DNA of 64,000 nt, taken from the NCBI GenBank assembly GCA_963834725.1, contig CAWICN010000001.1, positions 1,984,001-2,048,000 on the forward strand, written 5' to 3'. Position numbers and translations under genes: made by a program. This DNA is from PALSA-693 sp963834725. Lineage in GTDB: Bacteria; Actinomycetota; Acidimicrobiia; Acidimicrobiales; Palsa-688. Positions 9,991 to 19,354 of the stretch are shown here, in pieces (within the stretch, counting starts at the first letter, position 1; every line of letters begins with the position of its first letter). Below the pieces are notes generated by a model. That model saw nothing but the letters and a program-made list of their open reading frames with translations, was not told the DNA's origin and did not search any database.

Positions 9991-11247
9991 ATGACCGCAA
10001 CCCTGACGTCGTCCGAGCATCGCCGGGCTGATCAGCTCGTGGTAGCCAAGCGTCGGGCCACCGGCCTGCTCGTCGTCGCCGCGGCCGTCTTCATCGTCGT
10101 CACGGTCCTCGAGAGCCGCGCCCACTGGCTGGCGTGGGTCCAGGCTGCGGCCATCGCCTCGGTCGTCGGCGGCCTGGCGGACTGGTTCGCCGTCACCGCG
10201 CTGTTTCGCCGCCCCCTGGGCCTGCCGATCCCCCACACGGCCATCGTCGTCGAACGGAAGGACCGATTTGCCGAGACGCTGGGTACGTTCGTGCAGGAGA
10301 ACTTTCTCTCGCCGGAGGCGGTGACCGAGCGCCTGCAGGCGTCCCGCGCCGTCGGGCGCCTGGCCGCCTGGCTGGCGGAGCCCGACCACGCTACCGATCT
10401 GGCGGCTCGCATCGCCGAGGCCCTCGTGGCCGGAACCGATCTGCTCCGCGACGAGGACGTACACCGCGTCCTCGACGGACTGGTCCGCGACCGCATCGAC
10501 AAGGTGGCCCTGGCTCCCCTGGCCGGCCGGATCCTCCACCAGATCACCCGGGAGGGACGGCACCAGCCGCTGATCGACGCCGGGCTCGTCGGCCTCAGCC
10601 GCTACCTGGCCGAGCACGGCAGCGACCTGCATCACCGGCTGGGGATCGAGTCGCCGTGGTGGCTTCCAGGCCCGGTCGAGGATCGGCTGGTGGTCGGCCT
10701 CCTGCACCGCAGCGAGCAGGTGCTCAACGACATGGCCGCTCGTCCTGACCACCCGCTGCGCCAGCAGATCGAGGCCGGCCTCGAAAAGCTGGCCCTCGAC
10801 CTGCAGACCTCCGATGATCTGCGCCGGCGGGGCGAGGAGATCAAGGCGGAGCTGCTCGGGCACCCCGAAGTCCGGGTGTTCGCCGCCGCGGTCTGGAAGG
10901 ACGTCAAGGAGGAGCTGCGGACTCAGGCCGAGCAGCCCGGCTCGGAACTGCGCACCTGGCTGACCGGCCTGATCATGCAGACCGGCGAGCGCCTGCGTGA
11001 CGATCCGGCCCTCGCCGCCTCGGCCCGGCGCAGCCTCGACACCGCGGTCCGCCGGGTCCTCGGCCGGTTCGACCAGGAGCTGGTGACCCTGGTCAGCGGC
11101 ACCATCCGGCGCTGGGACGCGTTCGAGACATCCCGGCGCCTGGAGCTGCTGCTCGGGCCGGACCTGCAGTTCATCCGGATCAACGGCACCATCGTCGGTG
11201 GCCTGGCCGGCCTCCTTCTCCATGCCATCAGCGTGGCCCTGAGCTAA
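9991..11247 (+). CDS. DUF445 family membrane protein
   Basis: A 418-residue DUF445 (YheB-like) protein. Two hydrophobic segments near the N-terminus (GLLVVAAAVFIVVTVLES and the following AAIASVVGGLADWFAVTALF) include the family signature GGLADWFAVTALFRRP. A long alpha-helical, charged middle region follows, and the protein ends with one more hydrophobic helix (GGLAGLLLHAISVAL). It is predicted to sit in the cytoplasmic membrane; no function is known. It diverges from the MaoC-headed operon with only 62 bp between starts, so the two promoters must overlap. Confidence 0.85.
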   Translation: MTATLTSSEHRRADQLVVAKRRATGLLVVAAAVFIVVTVLESRAHWLAWVQAAAIASVVGGLADWFAVTALFRRPLGLPIPHTAIVVERKDRFAETLGTFVQENFLSPEAVTERLQASRAVGRLAAWLAEPDHATDLAARIAEALVAGTDLLRDEDVHRVLDGLVRDRIDKVALAPLAGRILHQITREGRHQPLIDAGLVGLSRYLAEHGSDLHHRLGIESPWWLPGPVEDRLVVGLLHRSEQVLNDMAARPDHPLRQQIEAGLEKLALDLQTSDDLRRRGEEIKAELLGHPEVRVFAAAVWKDVKEELRTQAEQPGSELRTWLTGLIMQTGERLRDDPALAASARRSLDTAVRRVLGRFDQELVTLVSGTIRRWDAFETSRRLELLLGPDLQFIRINGTIVGGLAGLLLHAISVALS

Positions 11248-11251
11248 GCCG

Positions 11252-11349
11252 GGTGGCCGGTCGGGCAGGCGTGGTGGCCGGTCGGGCAGGCGTGGTGGCC
11301 CGTCGGGCGTGGTGGCCGGGCGGGCGTGGTGGCCGGGCGGGCGTGGTGG
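11252..11349. repeat. Tandem repeat array, 21- and 17-bp units
   Basis: About five head-to-tail copies lie between DUF445 and the DinB gene. Two copies are 21 bp (ggtggccggtcgggcaggcgt) and the next three are 17 bp versions lacking four bases. The array sits immediately upstream of the DinB start codon, in its leader or promoter region, so copy number could affect its expression. Confidence 0.85.
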
Positions 11350-11358
11350 AATAGCGGT

Positions 11359-11865
11359 ATGGACGCTGCCCCATTGCTGCTCGAACTCTTCGAACGAATT
11401 CCTTCGCTGGTCCGCGACACCGTCGCCGGCCTGGATGAGGACGACCTGACGAGAGCCCCGGCGCCCGGCCTCAACACGGTGGGCTGGCTTATCTGGCACC
11501 TGGCCCGGGTACAGGATTACTACGTCGCCGGGTTCCTCGACACCGAACAAATCTGGGCGGGCGGGACATGGGCCGCCCGGTTCGGACTCGATCCCGACCC
11601 CTCGAACACCGGCTACGGCCATAGCTCAGAGGAGGTGGCGTCTGTCCGGCCGGAAGATCCGGACGCGCTCCTCGATTACCTCGACGCGGTCGACCGCCGC
11701 ACCCGCATCATGCTCGAGGCGCTCACCCCGGATGATCTGGATCGCATCGTCGACCGGCAGTGGGACCCTCCCGTGACCATGGGGGCACGGCTGGTGAGCA
11801 TCGCCGACGACAGCCTCCAGCACATCGGCCAGGCGGCCTATGTTCGGGGCTGGCTCGGGGTGTGA
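11359..11865 (+). CDS. DinB/DUF664-family protein (putative thiol-dependent metalloenzyme)
   Basis: A 168-residue four-helix-bundle protein of the DinB/DUF664 family. Candidate metal-binding histidines are in TVGWLIWHLARVQDYY and in DDSLQHIGQAAYVRGW, the two positions expected for the family's histidine cluster. Related actinobacterial members are mycothiol- or bacillithiol-dependent S-transferases, so a thiol-detoxification role is possible but not shown. The ATG at 11359 is used because the upstream in-frame codons lie in the tandem-repeat array. Confidence 0.8.
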   Translation: MDAAPLLLELFERIPSLVRDTVAGLDEDDLTRAPAPGLNTVGWLIWHLARVQDYYVAGFLDTEQIWAGGTWAARFGLDPDPSNTGYGHSSEEVASVRPEDPDALLDYLDAVDRRTRIMLEALTPDDLDRIVDRQWDPPVTMGARLVSIADDSLQHIGQAAYVRGWLGV

Positions 11866-11934
11866 TCTGCGCCCCGAGGATCGCGACACTCCTAGAATCG
11901 GCAGCCCGCACCCTTCGGCTGGAGGTCGATGGCG

Positions 11935-12297
11935 ATGAAGCCCCATGCTGTGCACCACGTATCGATCAACGTCGACGACGTCGACGCCGCGCTCGCGTTC
12001 TACACGGGCCGGCTGGGTCTGGTTCCCCGGACCGACCGGCCTGACTTCGATTTTCCCGGCGCCTGGCTGGACGCCGGCGGCCAGCAGGTCCATCTGATCG
12101 GCTCGGACCCACCAACTCAGCGGGGCCAGCATTTCGCCCTGCAGGTCGACGACCTGGACGCGGCCATCACCGAGTTGCGCGGGGAGGGGGTCAAGGTCAG
12201 CGATGCGGTCGCGGTCGGTACCAGCCGGCAGGCGTTCCTTTCCGATCCGGCCGGCAACCGGATCGAACTACACCAGGTCGGCGCGGCCCGGTCATGA
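11935..12297 (+). CDS. VOC family (glyoxalase/bleomycin-resistance-like) protein
   Basis: A compact single VOC-domain protein of 120 residues. The first beta-alpha-beta unit is HHVSINVDDVDAALAFYTGRLGL with the metal-binding His, the second is HFALQVDDLDAAITELRGEGV, and FLSDPAGNRIELHQ provides the terminal Glu. GGAGG at 11921-11925 is 9 bases from the ATG at 11935 and only 3 from the ATG at 11929, so the second start is preferred. The substrate is unknown. Confidence 0.85.
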   Translation: MKPHAVHHVSINVDDVDAALAFYTGRLGLVPRTDRPDFDFPGAWLDAGGQQVHLIGSDPPTQRGQHFALQVDDLDAAITELRGEGVKVSDAVAVGTSRQAFLSDPAGNRIELHQVGAARS

Positions 12298-12318
12298 GCA
12301 ACCGGCGGGAGCCCGGCC

Positions 12319-12639
12319 CTACGCCTCCGCGGGCGGCTCCGACCAGTCGATGGTGATGCCATCCGTCTGGTCGGCATGGTCACCCAGCCATCGGCGGGCG
12401 TAGGGACACCACGGCGCGATCGTCAGGCTGTCCCGCCGGGCCCGGGCCACGCTGGCCGCGACCAACCGGCCGGCGATGCCCCGGCCACCCAGCTCGTCGG
12501 GAACCCGGGTGTGGATGAGGACCAGCCGGTCGCCGTCCAGTTCGTAGTCAAGCTCGGCGACCGCGCCGTCCGCCTCGAGGACAAACCGCTCGGCGCTGGT
12601 CTCGTCCACGATCTCGGGCAGGGACTCTGCATCAGCCAT
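12319..12639 (-). CDS. GNAT-family N-acetyltransferase (short, COG2388/YjdJ type)
   Basis: A 106-residue minimal GNAT protein. The acetyl-CoA-binding motif region reads HTRVPDELGGRGIAGRLVAASVARAR, followed by the family-typical cysteine in IAPWCPYARRWL. The ATG at 12639 has a GGAGGT Shine-Dalgarno seven bases upstream. It is convergent with the VOC gene, with 21 bp between the stops. The acceptor substrate is unknown. Confidence 0.85.
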   Translation of the reverse strand: MADAESLPEIVDETSAERFVLEADGAVAELDYELDGDRLVLIHTRVPDELGGRGIAGRLVAASVARARRDSLTIAPWCPYARRWLGDHADQTDGITIDWSEPPAEA

Positions 12640-12798
12640 CGCTGACCTCCAGGGCTTCGGGTTTCCAGGTGAAAATGCTCGCCCCCAGGTTTCCAGGTGA
12701 AAAGCCCTCACCGCCAGGGGCGATCGCGGCGAGCACTCCCCTCAGTGCTGGTGCAGGGGACCGCTCGTCGAGTCGATGCCGAGCAGTACGGTGCGGCC

Positions 12799-14154
12799 AT
12801 GACATTTGTCCAGCGGGCGGTGGTGGACGCGTCGCTCGCAGAGGTCTTCGCCTGGCATGGCCGGCCGGGGGCACTCGTCCGGCTGAGCCCGCCGTGGCAC
12901 CCCGCCCGGGTCCTCTCCGAGAGCGGTTCGCTGCGCGACGGGCAGGCCGTGCTGGGCCTGGCGGGTGGGCTCAGGTGGGTTGCCCAGCACCAGCCGGACG
13001 AGTACGACCCACCGCGCCGCTTCGTTGATGAGCTGGTGTCACAGCCACTCCGCAGCACGGTCCGGTGGCGGCACGTCCACGAGTTCGACCAGCTTGAAAC
13101 GGGCGCGACGAGAGTGACCGACACCATCGACACCATGGCGCCCGCCGCCTTGCTGCGGCCGATGTTCGCCTACCGTACCCGGGAGCTGACCGGGGATCTC
13201 GCAGCCCACGAGTGGGGCCGCAACTACGGCGCCGGACCATTACGGGTCGCGATGAGCGGCGCGTCCGGCCTGGTGGGAACCGCCCTGGCCGCCTTCCTTG
13301 GGACCGGCGGCCATCAAGTTGTCCGGCTGGTACGGAGAGCGCCCTCGGGTCCCGACGAGCGCGAGTGGCGCCCGGACGCCCCCGACCCGGGTGCGCTGGC
13401 AGGCGTCGACGCCGTGATCCACCTGGCCGGCGCTTCGATCGCCGGCCGGTTCACCGCTTCGCATCGTGAGGCCATCCGGGATAGCCGAATCGGGCCGACT
13501 TCCGCTCTCGCCAGTGCAATGGCCCGCGCCTCGGCCCGTCAGGATGGTCCCCGGTGCTTCGTGACTGCGTCGGCGGTCGGGATCTACGGCGCCGATCGGG
13601 GCGACGAAGTCCTGACCGAGAGGAGCGAGCGCGGCGACGGCTTCCTGGCCGACGTGGTCGCGGATTGGGAAAGGGCCACCAGCGCGGCAGTCGACGCCGG
13701 GGTACGGGTCGTGCACATTCGCACCGGGATCGTGCAGTCGCCCCAGGGCGGAACTCTCCGGCTCCTGCGCCCACTGTTCGCGGTCGGGCTCGGCGGCCGT
13801 CTCGGCAGCGGCGAGCAATGGGTGCCGTGGATCGGTATCGATGACCTGGTCGATGTCTATTACCGGGCGATCCTCGACTCTCAGCTGTCCGGTCCGGTCA
13901 ACGCCGTGGCCCCGCATCCAGTCCGCAACCGCGAGTACACCGCGACGCTAGCCCGGGTGCTCCACCGACCGGCGGTGTTGCCCGTCCCGGGACTGGGCCC
14001 GAGATTGCTGCTCGGGGCCCAGGGGGCCAAGGAGCTGGCCGAGGCCAGCCAGCGGGTCGAACCCGGACGCCTGCTCGCCGCCGGCCATCCCTTCCGATAT
14101 CCGCATCTCGAGCCGGCGCTCCGCCACGTGCTCGGGCGATTTCCGACCGGGTAA
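12799..14154 (+). CDS. TIGR01777-family protein: SRPBCC domain fused to NAD(P)-dependent epimerase
   Basis: A 451-residue two-domain protein. Residues 1 to about 145 form a START/SRPBCC-type hydrophobic-ligand domain (FVQRAVVDASLAEVFAWHGRPGAL). The remainder is an SDR-type nucleotide-binding domain starting at VAMSGASGLVGTALAAFL, with HLAGASIAGRF, VTASAVGIYG and a C-terminal DUF1731-like tail (LLGAQGAKELAEASQRVEPGRL). This fusion is the common actinobacterial form of the YfcH/SDR39U1 family. The reaction is unknown. Confidence 0.88.
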   Translation: MTFVQRAVVDASLAEVFAWHGRPGALVRLSPPWHPARVLSESGSLRDGQAVLGLAGGLRWVAQHQPDEYDPPRRFVDELVSQPLRSTVRWRHVHEFDQLETGATRVTDTIDTMAPAALLRPMFAYRTRELTGDLAAHEWGRNYGAGPLRVAMSGASGLVGTALAAFLGTGGHQVVRLVRRAPSGPDEREWRPDAPDPGALAGVDAVIHLAGASIAGRFTASHREAIRDSRIGPTSALASAMARASARQDGPRCFVTASAVGIYGADRGDEVLTERSERGDGFLADVVADWERATSAAVDAGVRVVHIRTGIVQSPQGGTLRLLRPLFAVGLGGRLGSGEQWVPWIGIDDLVDVYYRAILDSQLSGPVNAVAPHPVRNREYTATLARVLHRPAVLPVPGLGPRLLLGAQGAKELAEASQRVEPGRLLAAGHPFRYPHLEPALRHVLGRFPTG

Positions 14155-14301
14155 CGCCCGGCCCCGCCCTCATTTTTCTGCAGCGCGGCGCCCTTCAACC
14201 GGGCGCAGATCGCTCCAGAGAACTGGCTCGGGCCCCCCGTTTGGGCGCAATTCGCGTCAGGGTTTGGTTCGCGGGACCCGGGGACCCTCCCGGGCGATCG
14301 G

Positions 14302-15054
14302 TTACGGCCCGTTTGACCTGGCGGCTTCGAGCAGGTCGCGAAGGAGGGTCAAGGCGTCGTATTTCCGTTCGAACGGGCCCCAGTACATCGAAAATTGGGC
14401 CCCGTGCCGGTAGCCGACCGCGTCGGTCAGGAGCCGTTGGTGGCGGGTCGATACGATCGGCATGGCCAGTTCACCGGCTTCGGACTTCGACAGGACCCTG
14501 CCAGTGATGGCCGCCTGGGCCAACCGGGCCGCCTCCAGGACAAGGGGCACCACATCGCGACGCAGTACCAGCGTCCCGTGGGCGCTGGCGACCAGCGCCT
14601 GCAGCCGGGCGAGGGCCCAGGCCCGGTAGGCGGAGACGTCGAAGCCGACCACCGGCCAGTCCGGACCAAACAACGCCATCGGGTCATGACGGAGTATGGC
14701 CCGGGTCATCGGCGTCGCGAGCGGGCTGTCATCCGTCGATCCTGCCGGAGTGGAGGCCCCACGCGGGGAGGATCCCGGACCGTTCCCGTCGAGGTCTTCC
14801 CAGGTGACGTACCAAACCTGGGCCGGGCGGCCGGCATGGCGCAGACCGCGCGCCGCGCCGGCCAGCCGGGCGATCTCAGCCCGCTCGGGCCGGCGGTTGG
14901 CCACCACCACCAGATCGATGTTGCTCTGCCGATCACTGAAGTCGTCGAGGGCCAGGGCGCCCACCCCGTACACTGCGGCAACCTGCGCCGGCGCCAGGTG
15001 CTCCAGGGTCGCCAGATATCCCTGGATCCTGCTGGTGATGGCGTCAGGCACCAT
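14302..15054 (-). CDS. Nucleotidyltransferase-fold protein (ANT(3'')-like, DUF4111-type C-terminus)
   Basis: A 250-residue protein with an N-terminal pol-beta-type nucleotidyltransferase domain (VYGVGALALDDFSDRQSNIDLVVVANR) and a helical C-terminal half like aminoglycoside adenylyltransferases (VLEAARLAQAAITGRVLSKSEAG). In the usual G-S...S-D-I-D motif the Ser and first Asp are replaced (G-V-G and S-N-I-D), so metal binding may be weakened. The ATG at 15054 is chosen; the longer frame adds unrelated Arg-rich sequence. Antibiotic modification should not be assumed. Confidence 0.7.
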   Translation of the reverse strand: MVPDAITSRIQGYLATLEHLAPAQVAAVYGVGALALDDFSDRQSNIDLVVVANRRPERAEIARLAGAARGLRHAGRPAQVWYVTWEDLDGNGPGSSPRGASTPAGSTDDSPLATPMTRAILRHDPMALFGPDWPVVGFDVSAYRAWALARLQALVASAHGTLVLRRDVVPLVLEAARLAQAAITGRVLSKSEAGELAMPIVSTRHQRLLTDAVGYRHGAQFSMYWGPFERKYDALTLLRDLLEAARSNGP

Positions 15055-15250
15055 GTCACCAGTATCGACAGGTTGGCCGGGATTGCGGTGGTTGACCGGC
15101 GCCGAGCGCGGCCCCGGGTGCAGCGCAGGGGCGGCCTCGGGTGTAGCGCGGTACGGTCCCCGGACGGTCGAGTGGCGGCGTGGTCGGTCCGCTCGCCCGC
15201 GGATGTACCCGGACATGGCAAACGAACGTGTGTTCGGATACCATCGGAGC

Positions 15251-16108
15251 ATGGCCACTCCCCCGGCCGTCACTCGGCCCGACCCGGACCCGGCCCCAGC
15301 CCAGGGCAGCCTGTTTGCGACCGGACCGATCGAGGTCCGCTCGGACCCGGCGTTCGAACGCGTCGATCTCGGCGGGGACGCCTGGGTCGACGTGGGCCGG
15401 GCCTGGCTGGGCGGCGCCGACGACCTGTGCGCCCGGCTCGTTGAGGTGGTGGACTGGCAGCACCATCGGCGCTGGATGTACGACCGGATGGTCGACGAGC
15501 CCCGGCTGTCGCGTTGGTACCGGTCTTCCGATCAGTTGCCCGACGAGGCGCTGGCCTGGTTCCGGGTGGCCGTCGGCCGGCACTTTGGCGTCGGTTTCGG
15601 GGCAATGGGGCTCAACTACTACCGCGATGGGCGCGACAGCGTGGCCCCGCACGCCGACCGCGAGCTGCGTGACCTGGATGACACCCTGGTCGCCATCCTG
15701 ACCCTGGGTGCAGCCCGGCCCTTCCTGCTGCGGCCGCAGGGGGGTGGTCACGCCATCGACCTGCGCCCCGCCTCCGGGGACCTGCTGGTGATGGGCGGCA
15801 CCTGCCAAGCCACGTGGGAGCACGCCGTGCCGAAGGTGGCAGCCGGAGCCGGACCCCGGATCAGCGCGTCGATCCGGTGGGCCCGGGGGGCGGGTGCCGA
15901 GCAGGAGTGGGCGCCGGCTGAGCGCCAGATTCCGCCGACCGAGCGCCAGGTCCTCGCCGGCCGAGCGCCAGGTCCTCGCCGGCCGAGCGCCAGGTCCTCG
16001 CCGACTGAGCCGGCCGGGCGGCCGGTCCACCGGCGGCGGCAAGGAGTCGCCGACGGCGGCCAGGCGTTACCGGTGCCCCTCCCCGGCGTCGCTCTCCCTC
16101 AGCAGTGA
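15251..16108 (+). CDS. AlkB-family 2-oxoglutarate/Fe(II) dioxygenase
   Basis: A 285-residue protein whose first about 215 residues are an AlkB-type double-stranded beta-helix. It has the Fe-binding H-x-D in NYYRDGRDSVAPHADREL, the distal His in TWEHAVPKV and the 2-oxoglutarate Arg in PRISASIRWA. The likely role is oxidative repair of alkylated nucleic acid or a related demethylation. The C-terminal about 70 residues are low complexity because the DNA there is a 22-bp tandem repeat read in shifting frames. The real protein probably evolved with an earlier end. Confidence 0.85.
   Translation: MATPPAVTRPDPDPAPAQGSLFATGPIEVRSDPAFERVDLGGDAWVDVGRAWLGGADDLCARLVEVVDWQHHRRWMYDRMVDEPRLSRWYRSSDQLPDEALAWFRVAVGRHFGVGFGAMGLNYYRDGRDSVAPHADRELRDLDDTLVAILTLGAARPFLLRPQGGGHAIDLRPASGDLLVMGGTCQATWEHAVPKVAAGAGPRISASIRWARGAGAEQEWAPAERQIPPTERQVLAGRAPGPRRPSARSSPTEPAGRPVHRRRQGVADGGQALPVPLPGVALPQQ
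15917..16004. repeat. Four 22-bp tandem repeats in the 3' end of the AlkB gene
   Basis: Unit ccgagcgccaggtcctcgcc plus two more bases, three near-perfect copies (15939-16004) after a degenerate first copy (15917-15938). Because 22 is not a multiple of three, each copy is translated in a different frame, giving the tail ERQVLAGRAPGPRRPSARSS. Copy-number change would alter the C-terminus and stop position of the AlkB protein. Confidence 0.9.
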
Positions 16109-16149
16109 GGTGATGTGACCGCAAGGGATTCCGCGCCCCCCCGCCCCGG

Positions 16150-19100
16150 CTAGCTGCTGGGGCTGGAGCCCTTGCCGGCGAGCGCCTTCGCCTCGTTGAC
16201 GTACGCCTCGGCCTGCTGCACATCTTTCTGGTAGCCCGCCAGGTCACCGTTGCGGAGGGCGGTGGCGGCGGCGTTGAACGACGACTGCGCCTGGCCCAGA
16301 AGGGACGTCACCGACGCGCCCGGCGGCGGGGGCGGGGTGGGCTTGGTCGTCGACGGCGATGGCGGGACGGTGGTGGAGGTCGACGACTTGCCATTGCTGG
16401 CCCCACTGCTAGTGGAGGAGCTGGAGCCGTTCGCGCCGTTGGGCAGCTGGCTCTGCTCCAGCGCGGCGGCCGTGTTGCAATAGGACGAGAAGGGCTGGCT
16501 TCCGTCCGGGTTGGTGATCTGGCACAGGGCGTTATCCAGCGAGGCGTTGCCGCTGTGATACGCCTTGCTGTTGTAGACGACGACCACATCCTTGAGCTGG
16601 GGGATCTGGTTGCTGGACGACTCGACGTAGATCGTCTGGACATACAGGAGCGTCTGGTCCAGGGGGACCACCACCACCTCGCCCAGCTCGACGTTGGAGC
16701 CCTGCTGGTTGAGCAGCGTCAGCTCTGACGAGATGGAGGGCGTGGTCCGGACGATGCTGCTGATCAACCCCGGCCCGTCGACGGTCTGGTCCGGGGGCGC
16801 CTCATACACCGTTAGGGTGCCGTAATGGTTGGTCTGGCTGTCCCAGTCCGACGAGGCGGTCATGTAGGCGGTCAGGTTCTGGCGTTCTGTGGCCGAGCCG
16901 ACCGGCACGTAGGGAATCACGGCCATGAAGCTCTGCTGGGTCGACCGGGGCGGGTGGGCCAGGATGTACTGGGGGGCCAGGCGGGCCACTTGTGGGGTCA
17001 GCAATTGCCCGTTGGCGCCCACGGTTGGCGCCAGGAACGGACTGCTCGACGACAGTTGCCCGCTGCCGGGATCGGGCGACACCGACCAGGCTTCGGCCTG
17101 TGAGTAGAACAGGCCGACGTTGGTGAGGTGGTAGCGCCCGTACATGGTGGTCTGCACCCGGAACAGGTCCTCCGGATAGCGGAAGTGGCTGGTGATGCCG
17201 GGAATGAGCTTGTCCGCTTTCGCGACGGGGATGAACAGGTCTGGGAACGCCTTCGAATACACCCGGATGATCGGGTCCGTCTTGTCGACGACGAAGAAGT
17301 ACATCTTGCCGCTGTAGGCGTTGACGACAACCTTGACCGAGTTGCGCACGTAGTTGAACGTCGAGTTCAGCCCGCTCCCCGCCGGCATCCCGTTCGTGTT
17401 CGGCGTTCTGCGAGTACGGGTAGTTGTCGGTGGTCGTGTAGGCGTCGATGATCCAGTACACCTGCTGTCCGAGGATCGACCGCGTACGGATCCGCGTCGT
17501 ATTTCAGGAACGGCGCCGCCTTGTGGACCATGGTGTTGATGTTGCGGTAGTACATCACCCTCGACGACGGGGTGATCTGGCCGGACAGGATGAAGTTGGC
17601 GTCCCCGAAGCGCAGGGCGAACGCCGCCCGCCGGAGGATGCTGCCCGCGTCCACTCCGCCGCCGGGGACGTAGCGGTTGTAGACAGGCTCGCCGGATACC
17701 GAACTCTGGTAGTCGATCTCCTGGGTCTTGGAATCGGCGATCACATAGCCGCCAGTGGCGTTGCCGATGCCGTAGTAGATCTCGGAGCCCTGGGCGCTCA
17801 GCTGCGGGGTGCCGGTCGGTGGCAGGTTGCCAAGGCTGAAGGTGGGGATCCCATCGCCGTTGACGCCCTTCTCGCTGATAGGGGCCAGCACGGCGCCGTA
17901 GCCGTGGGTGTACTGGAGGTGCTGGGTCACGAACCCCGACGAGGGCAATGAGGTGTTGAGCTCGCGAACGGAGGCGATCGTCGCTGTTTCCTGCGTGCCG
18001 GTGGATGAGCCGGGGTCGGGCAGCTGGTAGCGGTCAAGGGCCAGGTTGTTGAAGTTGTAGTAGGAGTATTGGCCCTGATACTTGTCGAAGGTGTTGGCGA
18101 GCTGGACCGCCGGGTCGAGCAGCCGGACGTTGGCCAGCGTCTGCTGGTTGGCGACCGCCTGGGGCGAGTTGCCCTGGATCTGGGCCGCGGTGACCGTCGG
18201 CGAATAGTTGTAGCCTTGTGCGGCTCCGGCGGACGGGGAGTCGACCACGACGTTGTTGAGCCCGTACGCGGCCCGGGTGGCGGTGATGTTGCGACTGATG
18301 TAGGGCGTCTCCTTGCTCAGCTCGTGAGGGGTTCACCCGCAGGGCCTGATACAGCGCCGGGTACACCGCGCCGACCAGGATGTACACCAGCATCCACAGC
18401 GCCACGGCGACCGCGGGGAGCATCCAACCCCTCTGCCGGATGTTGTAGAGGAAAAGGCCGGCGGCGATGACGGCGATGGCGATGAGCAAGGTAAGGGCCG
18501 GCTTGTCGGCGTGGACGTTGGTGGCGGTGGCACCGTTGACGACGTGCTCACGGGAGAGCACCAGCTCGAGCCGCTGGAAGTAGTAGTCGACGGCCTTGAT
18601 GAGCGCGAGCACGCCGAGCAGGACCGACAGGTGGGTCTTGACGGCGGGAGTCACGCGCCGGTCGGCGCCCTGCAGACGGATGCCGCCGTTGAGGTAGTGG
18701 GCGACCGTGGTCACGATGAACACCACGATCAGCGCTTCGAAGGCCCAGCCGAGCAGGAACTTGATGAACGGCAACTGGAAGACGTAGAAGCCGATGTCGT
18801 TGTGGTACTCGGGGTCGGAACTCCCGAAGGAGACGTGGTAGCGGAGCAGGTCCCAGTTGTTCCACTCCCGGTTGGCGCCGATCCCCGGCCAGGATGGCGA
18901 ACACCGCCGCGGTGACGATCCGCACCACCTTGGCATGCGGGCTGACCACCTCCCGGTAGCGCACGACCAGCTCGTCGGCCGTATCAGGCGCCGCTTCCTC
19001 CGGGGCGACCCGATCGGCGATATACAGGTTGCCGAGCATCATGGCGAAGAAGATGGCCATGAAGACCAGGGCCAGCAGCACCTTGGTGAGCAGGACGCCC

Positions 19101-19276
19101 CGGAACACGGAGGTGAAGCCCACCGACTGGAACCAGAGGTAGTCGGTCCAGAAGTGAGCCAGGCCGCTGAGCGACGTGATGAGGACGATGACCGCCACCA
19201 CCGCCGCCACGGCGATGATACGGGTCCGCCGCGAGGCGCGGGGGATCCGGCGGGGTAGGTCGGCCGGGGTACGCAT
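16150..19276 (-). CDS. UPF0182 family membrane protein, interrupted by four apparent +1 frameshifts
   Basis: Large UPF0182 (COG1615) membrane protein, roughly 1040 residues when joined. The N-terminal part has hydrophobic helices (IIAVAAVVAVIVLITSLSGL, VLLTKVLLALVFMAIFFAMM, further ones to about 18.36 kb). A large extracytoplasmic domain follows (NNLALDRYQL, VYWIIDAYTTTDNYPYSQN, FNYVRNSVKVVVNAYSGKM), then a Ser/Thr/Pro linker and a helical C-terminal end. The frame changes four times: at the CCCC run 18883-18886, near 18324, near 17478 and near 17401. Each is explained by one extra base, with family-like sequence on both sides and no stops inside the segments. Either four sequencing or assembly insertions are clustered here or the gene is freshly disrupted. 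The function of the family is unknown. Confidence 0.8.
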
Positions 19277-19354
19277 TGCGAATGGCGAGCCTAATAAGGA
19301 AGGGTCAGGCTCCGGACAGCAGGGGGTGGGAAAAGACCGGGCGCAGGTGGCCCC

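Noticed and set aside
14302..15054. Aminoglycoside-resistance gene
   Set aside because: The nucleotidyltransferase motif is altered and no mobile context is present, so a resistance call is not supported.
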